Source: Campylobacteraceae bacterium
GTDB lineage: Bacteria > Campylobacterota > Campylobacteria > Campylobacterales > Sulfurospirillaceae
Assembly (NCBI GenBank): GCA_027055635.1
Contig: JALUMZ010000238.1
Coordinates: forward strand, 1-7,404
Direction: 5' to 3'
DNA: 7,404 nucleotides
Translations under genes and position numbers: made by a program
Part shown: positions 1 to 5,289 of the stretch, one piece after another
Numbering within the stretch: position 1 is the first letter of the stretch
Layout of the letters: every line of letters begins with the position of its first letter
The notes under the pieces: model-generated
Told to the model about the DNA's origin: nothing
The model's input: only the letters and a program-made list of their open reading frames with translations
The model's database searches: none

Positions 1-93
1 ACCAAGAAGAATTTTATCCCCTTCTTTTATAAGATTGTATCTCGCATTTGTTTTGCCCACTACTCTTAGTAGTTTTTTACTTAGCGTTATCAA
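1..93 (-). CDS. ttcA: tRNA 2-thiocytidine synthetase TtcA-like, N-terminus (partial)
   Basis: Only the first 31 codons are inside the window; the gene continues past base 1. The frame reads MITLSKKLLRVVGKT, then NARYNLIKEGDKILLG. This fits the start of TtcA-type PP-loop ATPases, where a basic helix and the phrase 'IEEGDRIMV' lie just before the SGGKDS ATP-binding loop. That loop would fall immediately outside the window. The family uses an iron-sulfur cluster and ATP to thiolate cytidine 32 of certain tRNAs. The start is a TTG at 93-91. The upstream in-frame stop is at 94-96, so no ATG is available, and a GTG at 60-58 would cut off the conserved basic helix. The first 17 bases overlap the end of mtnN, suggesting translational coupling. 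The assignment rests on about 30 residues plus gene order (a PP-loop gene follows pfs in C. jejuni, from memory). Confidence 0.7.
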   Translation of the reverse strand, partial: MITLSKKLLRVVGKTNARYNLIKEGDKILLG

Positions 94-778
94 TTATCTT
101 CTCAACCATAGAGATCATAAAGTCTGCACTTCTTTTTGATGATGATTTTAAAAACTCATCAAAATCAAAACTTGCATCCATATCTGCTGCATCACTGATG
201 GAACGAAGTATAAAAAATGGAATCCCCACGGCATTACATGTAAGAGCGACTGCTGCACCTTCCATCTCAACTGCACTTGCTTTGAATGTTTTGCCTATCC
301 ACTCTTTTTTATCTTGATCGCATATAAATTGATCTCCTGTTGCGATAATACTCTCTTTAAGTTTTATACCTTTTTGCTCTGCTATCTCTTTTGCGAATCC
401 AATAAGCTCCCCATTACTCTCTTCATATACTGAACCCTCCGGAACAAAACCATAAGGGTGTCCAAATGCCGTAATATCCAAATCATGCTGAGACAGTTTT
501 GTGGCAACTGTTAAATCACCGATACCCAAATCATCGCTAATAGCGCCTGCTACACCACTAAATAGTAGTTTTTGGCACTTAAATTTTTTTATCATCGTAA
601 GTGCTGTGATGGTAGCATAGACTTTTCCTATCTTGCTATATGCTATAACTAACCTGTGCCCTTTGTAATCAACAAGATAAAAATTGTTTTTTGCATACTC
701 TATGGTTTCATACTTACCATAATAATCCAAAAGTGGTTCTATCTCTTCGGGCATTGCACCCATGATTGCTATATTCAT
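77..778 (-). CDS. mtnN: 5'-methylthioadenosine/S-adenosylhomocysteine nucleosidase
   Basis: A cytoplasmic nucleoside hydrolase of 233 residues, the normal family length (E. coli 232). It cleaves adenine from methylthioadenosine and S-adenosylhomocysteine. In Campylobacter and Helicobacter the same enzyme also hydrolyses 6-amino-6-deoxyfutalosine for menaquinone synthesis, a role that is likely but unproven here. The N-terminus MNIAIMGAMPEE carries the catalytic Glu12. The SGVAGA stretch (74-79) is the family's core loop, VEMEGAA (170-176) supplies the ribose-contacting Met/Glu pair, and SDAAD (195-199) gives the catalytic Asp196; all align with E. coli positions within one residue. The frame extends upstream to an ATG at 808-806, but the start at 778 is preferred: it gives the family N-terminus and has AGAGGGG 8 bases upstream. 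It ends in TAA, overlapping the start of ttcA. It is separated from the preceding hydrolase gene by 298 bp, so it may have its own promoter. Confidence 0.96.
   Translation of the reverse strand: MNIAIMGAMPEEIEPLLDYYGKYETIEYAKNNFYLVDYKGHRLVIAYSKIGKVYATITALTMIKKFKCQKLLFSGVAGAISDDLGIGDLTVATKLSQHDLDITAFGHPYGFVPEGSVYEESNGELIGFAKEIAEQKGIKLKESIIATGDQFICDQDKKEWIGKTFKASAVEMEGAAVALTCNAVGIPFFILRSISDAADMDASFDFDEFLKSSSKRSADFMISMVEKIIDNAK
98..103 (-). promoter_or_regulatory. Shine-Dalgarno for the TTG start of ttcA
   Basis: On the minus strand GAGAAG lies 4 bases before the TTG at 93-91, inside the last codons of mtnN. It is a partial match to AAGGAG with slightly short spacing. It supports the TTG start over the internal GTG but is not strong. 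Confidence 0.45.
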
Positions 779-786
779 TTTATTGT

Positions 787-793
787 CCCCTCT
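787..793 (-). promoter_or_regulatory. Shine-Dalgarno that fixes the mtnN start
   Basis: Minus-strand AGAGGGG sits 8 bases before the ATG at 778-776. This supports that start rather than the upstream ATG at 808-806, which has no comparable site. Its AGA end lies in one arm of the inverted repeat 791-803/838-850, so folding of a long leader could mask part of it. Confidence 0.7.
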
Positions 794-850
794 GCCCATA
801 AATGGCATTTTAAGATTTTGTGCCCTTTTAGAAAAAAATTTATGGGCAGA
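791..850. repeat. 13-bp perfect inverted repeat upstream of mtnN
   Basis: TCTGCCCATAAAT at 791-803 is exactly matched in reverse complement by ATTTATGGGCAGA at 838-850, with a 34-base spacer. In a minus-strand transcript the 3' arm touches the mtnN Shine-Dalgarno. The minus-strand spacer contains a TAAAAT that might be a -10 box. If transcription starts there, the repeat would instead act as DNA around the promoter. Whether it is an RNA hairpin, an operator or a relic of an insertion cannot be told from this copy alone. Confidence 0.6.
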
Positions 851-929
851 TTCCTCGCGACTAAAGCTATGGCTGTCGCCAAGAAATTACTATTTTTATG
901 TGCCCAAGCACGAGCTATCGCTCTGTGCT
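851..929. repeat. Pair of adjacent hairpins, possible structured RNA or dispersed repeat
   Basis: The first hairpin pairs GCGAC (857-861) and AGC (865-867) with GCT (872-874) and GTCGC (875-879) around a TATG loop, leaving a 3-base TAA bulge, and extends weakly to 851-885. The second pairs AGCAC GAGC (907-915) with GCTC (920-923) and GTGCT (925-929) around TATC, with one bulged T at 924. The two are 21 bases apart. Nothing identifies a known riboswitch or RNA family, and strand and function are unknown. Confidence 0.4.
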
Positions 930-1076
930 GTCTCATTTATCTGTCATCTTTTTATAAAAATAAGTTCCGCAAAACTTCTCGTTGTTTATGCAGAAAGGAT
1001 ACTGCTTTTGTATATCTGAAGCTTTGATTTCAATATTTATATACAGATTTCTAGTTCTTTGTACTTTAGGACACCT

Positions 1077-1838
1077 CTAATATTCTCTTAGTAGATACTT
1101 TTGTGTGTCTGAGAGTTTTTTATCTATATTTACCAAGAGTTTCTCTTTTTTGAAAAGCTTTGCTCTGTTGAGAATTTGTGCTTTTGGATTGACCACACAA
1201 GAACCTCCCCAAAAACCTAAGCCATCTTCAAAGCCAACTCGATTTACAAATATAGTATTTGCACCACTCAAAAGAGCAGTTGTGCACAGTAGATGCTCCC
1301 ATTGCTGCTGTATCAATAGTCCACTCTCTTCAAAACCACGAGCAGGTGAATTTGATATAACTATGATGATATCTGGCTTTTGTTCTGCTATCTTTGCTAT
1401 GATAGAGGCATCATATAACTCTTCACAAACAGCGATAAAAGTCTTACCAAATCTTGTTTCAAATGCTTCTAATTCGCTACCCTTAAAGAAAAAACGAGCT
1501 TCTTGAAAGAGTCCATAGTTTGGAAGTGCTGTTTTTTTGTGTATCTTCAAGAGCTTACCGTTTGAGCAGTAAAATGCACTATTAAAAAACTTATGCTCCT
1601 GTTTTAAAACGGCACCAAATACCAAGTCATAATCTTTTGAAAGAGAAGCAAACTCTTCTATTTCATCAACACTGTAGGCATCTTCATATACCGCATCTTT
1701 AAGCATATAACCATTGAGTGCTAATTCGGGAAATGCAACTAAGTCATTGTTTATGTCTATATCTCTTAGATATTTTTCAAATTCAGCGACTGTTATTTTT
1801 TTTAGTTTTGGCGATATCTGCATAAGTGTTATTTTCAT
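1077..1838 (-). CDS. Carbon-nitrogen hydrolase (nitrilase superfamily, NAD synthetase glutaminase-like)
   Basis: A predicted cytoplasmic amidase of 253 residues, the length of a single nitrilase-superfamily domain. The Glu-Lys-Cys triad is visible: Glu38 in FPELALNGY, Lys102 in HKKTALPNYGLF and Cys138 in AVCEELYD. The wording around Lys102 (LPNYGLFQEARFF) and Cys138 (CEE in place of CED), plus GFWGGSCVVNP (208-218), resembles the glutamine-hydrolysing domain of NAD synthetase more than a typical nitrilase or carbamoylase. No synthetase domain follows, so it is not NadE itself. The substrate is unknown; glutamine-like or omega-amide hydrolysis is an inference. The ATG overlaps the fabD stop as ATGA (1835-1838), and GGAG lies 6 bases upstream within fabD, so translation is probably coupled to fabD. 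I do not recall this gene between fabD and pfs in C. jejuni. Confidence 0.88.
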   Translation of the reverse strand: MKITLMQISPKLKKITVAEFEKYLRDIDINNDLVAFPELALNGYMLKDAVYEDAYSVDEIEEFASLSKDYDLVFGAVLKQEHKFFNSAFYCSNGKLLKIHKKTALPNYGLFQEARFFFKGSELEAFETRFGKTFIAVCEELYDASIIAKIAEQKPDIIIVISNSPARGFEESGLLIQQQWEHLLCTTALLSGANTIFVNRVGFEDGLGFWGGSCVVNPKAQILNRAKLFKKEKLLVNIDKKLSDTQKYLLREY

Positions 1839-2758
1839 GCAAACTCCGATATAGCCTTTTGAAGAGAGGGCATATCTACTATGGATATAGTCTCTTTTTT
1901 TGTTATCTTTTTATTGATACCCCTTAGAACGCTACCGCCAAACTCTATAAATTTATCTGCCTCATTTTCGATATTTTTGATAGATTGTTTATATAAAACA
2001 GGATTTACTAGCTGTTCACTCAAAAGTTTTTGTGCCTCACCTTTAGTAGAGTAAGACTTAGCTGTTACATTTGATATGATAGGTGAGTCAAAACTATTTT
2101 TAATAAATTTTTCAAGATAAGCGTTTAGTCTCTCTCGTGCACTACTTAAAAGTGGGCAGTGGCTAGCTACAGACATATTTAGAAGTATCGCTCTTTTTGC
2201 TCCTGCCTCCTTGAATTTACTCTCTAGCTCTCTTAAATCATTTTTATCACCGGCAATTACAATCTGTCCATCACAGTTATAGTTGGCAGCCCACACCTTT
2301 TTGTTGCTGTTTTGAGCTGATTTTATTATATCCTCTGTCTTTTCATCACTTAAACCTAGCAGAGCCATCATACCTGCATTTTTGCCCTCACATGCTTGAG
2401 CCATGTATAGCCCTCTGTTGTAAACTAGTTCTATGGCATCAAGATAATCAATAGCTCCACTTGAGCATAGAGCAGAAAACTCTCCTAATGAGTGCCCTGA
2501 AAAAAACTTTGGTTTTTGCATAACTTTTTGATTAAAAAGAGTGTAGGCAATAGTGCTAACAAGCAAAATAGCAGGTTGGGTATATTGAGTAAGCTCTAAC
2601 TTATCATTTTTTTCAAAAAGAAGACTTTCAAAATCTATATCAAGTCTCTGACTTGCTTTTTCAACCATCTCTCTTGCAGTTTTTGAATTATCAAAAAAAT
2701 CCTTTCCCATTCCTGTTTTTTGACTTCCTTGTCCAGGGTATATAGCAACAAAATTCAT
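1835..2758 (-). CDS. fabD: Malonyl-CoA:acyl carrier protein transacylase
   Basis: FabD transfers malonyl from coenzyme A to acyl carrier protein, supplying the extender unit for type II fatty-acid synthesis in the cytoplasm. The protein has 307 residues, matching the family (E. coli 309). Key residues are present: the oxyanion-loop GQGSQ near the N-terminus (9-13), nucleophile Ser90 in GHSLGEFSAL, malonyl-binding Arg115 in YNRG, catalytic His200 in VASHCPLL and Gln249 in EQLVNPV. The ATG overlaps the stop of the preceding AAA+ gene as ATGA (2755-2758), with AAGAGGA a few bases upstream inside that gene. The stop overlaps the hydrolase start in the same way. It therefore sits in the middle of a tightly coupled three-gene unit. 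No other fab genes are in the window. Confidence 0.97.
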   Translation of the reverse strand: MNFVAIYPGQGSQKTGMGKDFFDNSKTAREMVEKASQRLDIDFESLLFEKNDKLELTQYTQPAILLVSTIAYTLFNQKVMQKPKFFSGHSLGEFSALCSSGAIDYLDAIELVYNRGLYMAQACEGKNAGMMALLGLSDEKTEDIIKSAQNSNKKVWAANYNCDGQIVIAGDKNDLRELESKFKEAGAKRAILLNMSVASHCPLLSSARERLNAYLEKFIKNSFDSPIISNVTAKSYSTKGEAQKLLSEQLVNPVLYKQSIKNIENEADKFIEFGGSVLRGINKKITKKETISIVDMPSLQKAISEFA

Positions 2759-3519
2759 ATTTTTTCCTCTTGTAGATTGTATTCATTTATCTTTTTTCTA
2801 AGAGTATTTCTATTTAGCCCAAAAGCTTTACTGATAGAGAGTTGGGAGCCAAATTTTTTAAAACCACTATTAATAAGCGGCATATCATAAAGATATAAAA
2901 ATTCTCGATAGTCATTTCCGGTACCGATTTTTTTATATAAAATATTCTCTAGCATCTCTAAGAGATCATCTTCTCCTAGTATATTTTTTATATATTTTTT
3001 ATATATTGATTTTCTTAAAGAGTGACAATTTTCACTCAGATCAAGTTCTGACATTTCTAAAAGTAATTCAGAAGATGGATCACCAAAAATCTCTTTAACT
3101 TCTTGTGTAAATATATTGCAGAGTGCATTTAAATCTTCACTTCTGTCTTTGAGTGGAGGTATGTAGATTTTTAAGCTAAAAAATTTGTCTTCTATTTTTG
3201 AGCTTAACTCTGTTGTGCTTGTTGCAATAATCTTACCGCAGTTTTTGTCTAATATATTTTTAATATTATCAAAGTTTTTAATGCGATCAAAATTTTTGAT
3301 TATCAATCTACTATTTGGTTTTATGGATTTTATAAGTTCATCCCAAGATGAGCCATCTACAATCAGGGCATCTTTATCTATATATCTAGCTAAACTCTTT
3401 TTGCCTACACCTCTATCACCTGCGATAAGAACACTTACATTTAGGCTTTTTAGTAAATGAGCAGATTTCAGGGCTTCTAGCGAAGCCCTGGATTTTGCGA
3501 TATATTTTGTTTTAGGCAC
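2755..3519 (-). CDS. Short AAA+ protein with Fis-type helix-turn-helix, GAFTGA loop absent
   Basis: A 254-residue protein built like the central and C-terminal parts of a sigma-54 activator (NtrC family) but shortened. Walker A is GDRGVGKK (34-41). The Walker B position reads RLIIKNFD (71-78), with NFD where LDE is normal. Sensor I is GKIIATSTTEL (95-105), IPPLKDRSEDL (120-130) matches the conserved 'LPPLRERxED', a degenerate sensor II lies near CHSLRK (165-170), and the DNA-binding helices are LSISKAFGLNRNTLRKKI (227-244). Only about 30 residues separate Walker A from Walker B, so the GAFTGA loop that contacts sigma-54 cannot be present. There is no N-terminal receiver or GAF domain. It may be a DNA-binding regulator that does not activate sigma-54 promoters; its targets are unknown. 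The start is GTG at 3519-3517, 20 bases after the slyD stop, without a clear ribosome site; the next ATG would delete the ATPase core. It overlaps fabD by 4 bases. Confidence 0.82.
   Translation of the reverse strand: MPKTKYIAKSRASLEALKSAHLLKSLNVSVLIAGDRGVGKKSLARYIDKDALIVDGSSWDELIKSIKPNSRLIIKNFDRIKNFDNIKNILDKNCGKIIATSTTELSSKIEDKFFSLKIYIPPLKDRSEDLNALCNIFTQEVKEIFGDPSSELLLEMSELDLSENCHSLRKSIYKKYIKNILGEDDLLEMLENILYKKIGTGNDYREFLYLYDMPLINSGFKKFGSQLSISKAFGLNRNTLRKKINEYNLQEEKI
3469..3490 (-). repeat. Perfect 9-bp hairpin inside the start of the AAA+ gene
   Basis: CAGGGCTTC (3469-3477) and GAAGCCCTG (3482-3490) are exact reverse complements around a 4-base loop. In the mRNA this GC-rich hairpin covers nucleotides 30-51 of the coding sequence, just after the GTG start. 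It is unusual in such AT-rich sequence. It has no following T-run, so it is not an intrinsic terminator. It may tune translation or be chance in codons for ARASLEALK-like residues. Confidence 0.55.
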
Positions 3520-3528
3520 GATTATATT

Positions 3529-3547
3529 GCTGTTAAAACTTAACAGC
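3529..3547 (-). repeat. 8-bp hairpin across the slyD stop, before the AAA+ gene
   Basis: GCTGTTAA (3529-3536) and TTAACAGC (3540-3547) are exact reverse complements with a 3-base loop. The hairpin includes the slyD TAA and ends 9 bases before the GTG start of the AAA+ gene. No T-run follows on the minus strand, so it is not a standard terminator. It lies where a ribosome site for the next gene would be expected. Confidence 0.5.
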
Positions 3548-4079
3548 TACAATGTGAATCTTCTGTAGTGTGACAACTGTCACCTGTTCCACATCCGCAA
3601 CCGCCACCTTCAGGTGCGCCAACATAACCTTGTATCAACTCTTGCGCAGTAGCATCTCTAACTTCTGTTACGCTTAGGGCAAACAGTAGATCTTTTCCTG
3701 CTAAAGGATGATTAAAATCAACATTTACATTTTCATCGTCAAAACTTTTGACAGTTACCTGTACTGTTCCGCCATCCTCGCCTTGTCCATAAAGAGTCAT
3801 TCCTTCTTTTAATTCCAATCCTGCAAATTGCTCTTTTGGTAAAGTTTGTACCGCTTTTTCATCATATTCACCATATGCATCTTTAGCAGAAACTCTTACT
3901 TCTTCCTTGTCATTTAGGGATAATTTTTTGATTTCATCCTCTAAACCCGGGATAATCTGTCCCTTTCCAACTATGAATGAAAGAGGTTGAGCATCAATAT
4001 TTGAATCCAATATCTCTCCGCTGTCAACATCTCTTAATTCGTATTGGATAGAAACTACTTGATTTTCGTTTATAGCCAT
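3540..4079 (-). CDS. slyD: FKBP-type peptidyl-prolyl isomerase, SlyD class
   Basis: A cytoplasmic prolyl isomerase and chaperone; SlyD proteins help nascent chains fold and bind nickel for metalloenzyme maturation. The 179-residue protein begins with the FKBP half (VSIQYELRD, then GKGQIIPGLEDEI at 38-50). The inserted chaperone flap follows at roughly 70-122, and the family phrase FNHPLAGKDLLF (122-133) returns to the FKBP fold. The tail 161-179 has five Cys and two His (GCGCG, SCH, HCSC), a plausible metal-binding end shorter than that of E. coli SlyD. The start ATG has AAGGAGA 4 bases upstream. A 77-bp gap separates it from cpoB and holds an extended -10 box, so the gene can be transcribed independently of tol-pal. 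A 20-base gap separates its stop from the AAA+ gene. Confidence 0.95.
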   Translation of the reverse strand: MAINENQVVSIQYELRDVDSGEILDSNIDAQPLSFIVGKGQIIPGLEDEIKKLSLNDKEEVRVSAKDAYGEYDEKAVQTLPKEQFAGLELKEGMTLYGQGEDGGTVQVTVKSFDDENVNVDFNHPLAGKDLLFALSVTEVRDATAQELIQGYVGAPEGGGCGCGTGDSCHTTEDSHCSC

Positions 4080-4108
4080 AAATTCTCCTTAGCTTATTAA
4101 AACAGTTG

Positions 4109-4117
4109 ATTTTAGCA
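4109..4117 (-). promoter_or_regulatory. Extended -10 promoter box upstream of slyD
   Basis: The minus strand reads TGCTAAAAT, a good TGnTAnAAT extended -10, 29 bases before the slyD ATG. The upstream region is A/T-rich without a clear -35, as is usual for vegetative promoters in Campylobacter and relatives. It would give a short leader containing AAGGAGA (4084-4090) and could drive slyD through the hydrolase gene. Confidence 0.6.
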
Positions 4118-4156
4118 TAATTTCTTTTTATAGTTCCTTAGAGGAGTTTATGGATA

Positions 4157-5026
4157 TTATAGTAATTTTGCCTCTTTTGATTTCGGGTAGTTATTTTTAA
4201 GTACTTTAAAAAATCTTTTTGCTTCGCTATTCTTTTTAAGTTTACTTAAAGATACACCGGTATGATATAGAAGCGTTGGTGTATATGAGGCATTCTCATA
4301 CAAAGAGATACTTTTTTTATAGTACTCAATTGCCTTCTTGTATGATTTTTTGTAGTATGCTATTTCGCCTAGTCTAAAACTGCTTCTAGCCGGCTTATAT
4401 CTCATATCAACTAGCCTTAGATATCTGCTTTTAGCTTTATCATACTGTTTTTTTTGAAAATATTCCCCCGCTTCCTTTAAGAGTTGAGCACCACTTTTGC
4501 CAAGAAGAGACTTTTTTGCGCTCTTTTTTTTAATTTTCTCTTGAAAAGTTTTAAACTCATCTTTGGAAATATAATTACTATTGATGGAGTCTATAAGTGA
4601 GCTAAGTTCAGATAAAACACTCTTGATTTTCTCTTGATTTTCATTTTGAATAGTTAGATTATCAGAAAACTGTTGTTTAAGTGACTCAATTTCATTTTTT
4701 AAACTCTCTATTGTATCACTTTTATTGCTATCTTTTGTGGTTACTTCATGTATTTTACTATCTATTTTTCCAATTTTATCACTAATGGACTCTGTTACAG
4801 ATCTTGTCCCATCAAGTTTCTCTTGTAGATTGCTATACTTAAGCTCTAGCATCTTTATGTTTTTTTCTAGTGATTTTAGTTTTTGACTATTTTGTACTAT
4901 CTTTTTTTCACTAGAACTTAAACCATAAGGGTTCTCGCTATCTAAGTTACCGGCTCCATATACTGAAGGCTCAGCGGAAAAAACCATCATCGGCAGAACT
5001 AGACAAAAAGCTAATATTTTATTCAT
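4157..5026 (-). CDS. cpoB: Periplasmic Tol-Pal accessory protein CpoB (YbgF)
   Basis: CpoB acts in the periplasm with TolA and, in E. coli, links Tol function to peptidoglycan synthesis during division. The 289-residue protein starts with a signal peptide (basic MNK, hydrophobic to about residue 16, likely cleaved after VFSA at 18). A long heptad-like region (about 40-150, rich in Leu, Ile, Lys and Glu) predicts a coiled coil, longer than in E. coli. The C-terminal part (about 180-285) holds three TPR-like repeats, seen in EAGEYFQKKQYDKA, GEIAYYKKSYKKAIEYY and HTGVSLSKLKKNSEAKRFF. The ATG has AAGGGA about 8 bases upstream. Position after pal supports the call. The 263-bp gap from pal is unusually wide for this operon because of the inserted inverted-repeat element. 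Confidence 0.92.
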   Translation of the reverse strand: MNKILAFCLVLPMMVFSAEPSVYGAGNLDSENPYGLSSSEKKIVQNSQKLKSLEKNIKMLELKYSNLQEKLDGTRSVTESISDKIGKIDSKIHEVTTKDSNKSDTIESLKNEIESLKQQFSDNLTIQNENQEKIKSVLSELSSLIDSINSNYISKDEFKTFQEKIKKKSAKKSLLGKSGAQLLKEAGEYFQKKQYDKAKSRYLRLVDMRYKPARSSFRLGEIAYYKKSYKKAIEYYKKSISLYENASYTPTLLYHTGVSLSKLKKNSEAKRFFKVLKNNYPKSKEAKLL

Positions 5027-5064
5027 AATCTATCCCTTTTGGTAAAAAAGAAGTTTTGAAGTGA

Positions 5065-5072
5065 CCATGCAA
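5065..5072. repeat. Left copy of 8-bp flanking direct repeat (possible target duplication)
   Basis: CCATGCAA abuts the left terminal repeat of the palindromic element and recurs at 5257-5264 beyond the right end. An 8-bp duplication fits several insertion-sequence families. The same word also forms one arm of a separate hairpin on the right, which makes chance similarity less easy to exclude. Confidence 0.55.
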
Positions 5073-5254
5073 CACGGTAATTCAACTTTAATATTTCATC
5101 AAGGAGAGTTTGATTTTTTCCTGCGGATCGGTTGCAAAATTATTAAAAATGCAAAACTCGCTTTGCTCAAACAGTTGCATTTTTGCCTTTGGCACATAAT
5201 TTAGCAACCTAAAAATCAAAATCCTTTCTTCAATATTAAAGTTGAATTACCGTG
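5073..5254. mobile_element. MITE-like 182-bp palindromic element between pal and cpoB
   Basis: The ends are 23-bp perfect inverted repeats (5073-5095 and 5232-5254), outer end CACGGTAATTCAACTTTAAT. Three further arm pairs nest inside: AAGGA..TTTGATTTTT (5101-5118) with 5211-5226, GGTTGCAAAATTAT (5130-5143) with 5196-5209 (13 of 14 match), and AAAAATGCAA (5145-5154) with TTGCATTTTT (5175-5184). An 8-base CCATGCAA flanks it directly on the left (5065-5072) and after two extra G bases on the right (5257-5264), as a target duplication would. There is no room for a transposase, so it would be a non-autonomous element. Transcribed in either direction, it should fold into a long hairpin. The IS family is not recognised, and a stable RNA hairpin unrelated to transposition remains possible. 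Confidence 0.65.
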
Positions 5255-5255
5255 G

Positions 5256-5278
5256 GCCATGCAATGATATTGCATGGC
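5256..5278 (-). repeat. 9-bp hairpin downstream of pal
   Basis: GCCATGCAA (5256-5264) and TTGCATGGC (5270-5278) are exact reverse complements around a 5-base loop, beginning 11 bases after the pal stop in the transcript. No T-run follows, so it is a weak candidate for termination; it may protect the pal mRNA 3' end. The adjacent element appears to have inserted in one arm of this palindrome. Confidence 0.5.
5257..5264. repeat. Right copy of 8-bp flanking direct repeat
   Basis: The second CCATGCAA lies two bases (GG) outside the right terminal repeat. If GG belongs to the element, the insertion is 184 bp and the ancestral pal-cpoB gap was about 71 bp. Confidence 0.55.
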
Positions 5279-5289
5279 GTTTATATTTT

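Larger units (their letters stand above)
779..1076. other. 298-bp intergenic spacer with several hairpins, no credible gene
   Basis: The spacer separates the hydrolase stop from the mtnN start. Open frames cross it on the plus strand, but they run antisense into mtnN, lack ribosome sites and show no recognisable protein features. Besides the 13-bp inverted repeat near mtnN it holds an imperfect hairpin at 851-885 (core GCGAC/GTCGC with AGC/GCT), a hairpin at 907-929 (AGCAC and GAGC arms around TATC) and a 12-base palindrome TTTTTATAAAAA at 949-960. The 851-929 stretch looks richer in G and C than its surroundings. No hairpin followed by a T-run, as an intrinsic terminator needs, was found for the hydrolase gene. 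Confidence 0.5.

Noticed and set aside
779..808. Upstream ATG giving a 10-residue longer MtnN
   Set aside because: No ribosome site precedes it and the extra residues are absent from the family, while the ATG at 778 has a good site and aligns with the E. coli start.
993..1016. Weak hairpins (GCAG/CTGC, GATAC/GTAT) as a terminator for the hydrolase gene
   Set aside because: Stems are 4-5 bp with no following T-run on the minus strand.
656..1027. Plus-strand open frames across the mtnN 5' end and the spacer
   Set aside because: They run antisense into mtnN, lack ribosome sites and show a Cys/Leu-rich composition unlike a real protein; treated as shadows.
2978..3010. A/T-rich near-tandem repeat of an ATATTTTTT-like unit
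   Set aside because: It lies in the AAA+ gene and encodes an ordinary Lys/Ile/Tyr-rich helix; expected in AT-rich coding sequence.
4080..4156. Possible terminator after cpoB
   Set aside because: Only a 3-bp stem (TCC/GGA) could be drawn near 4136-4146, with no T-run; the gap is better explained by the slyD promoter.
5103..5114. GGAGAGTTTGAT, identical to the conserved 5' end of 16S rRNA
   Set aside because: The match stops after 12 bases and the same word is partly mirrored in the opposite arm of the palindromic element, so it is explained by that repeat; no rRNA sequence follows.
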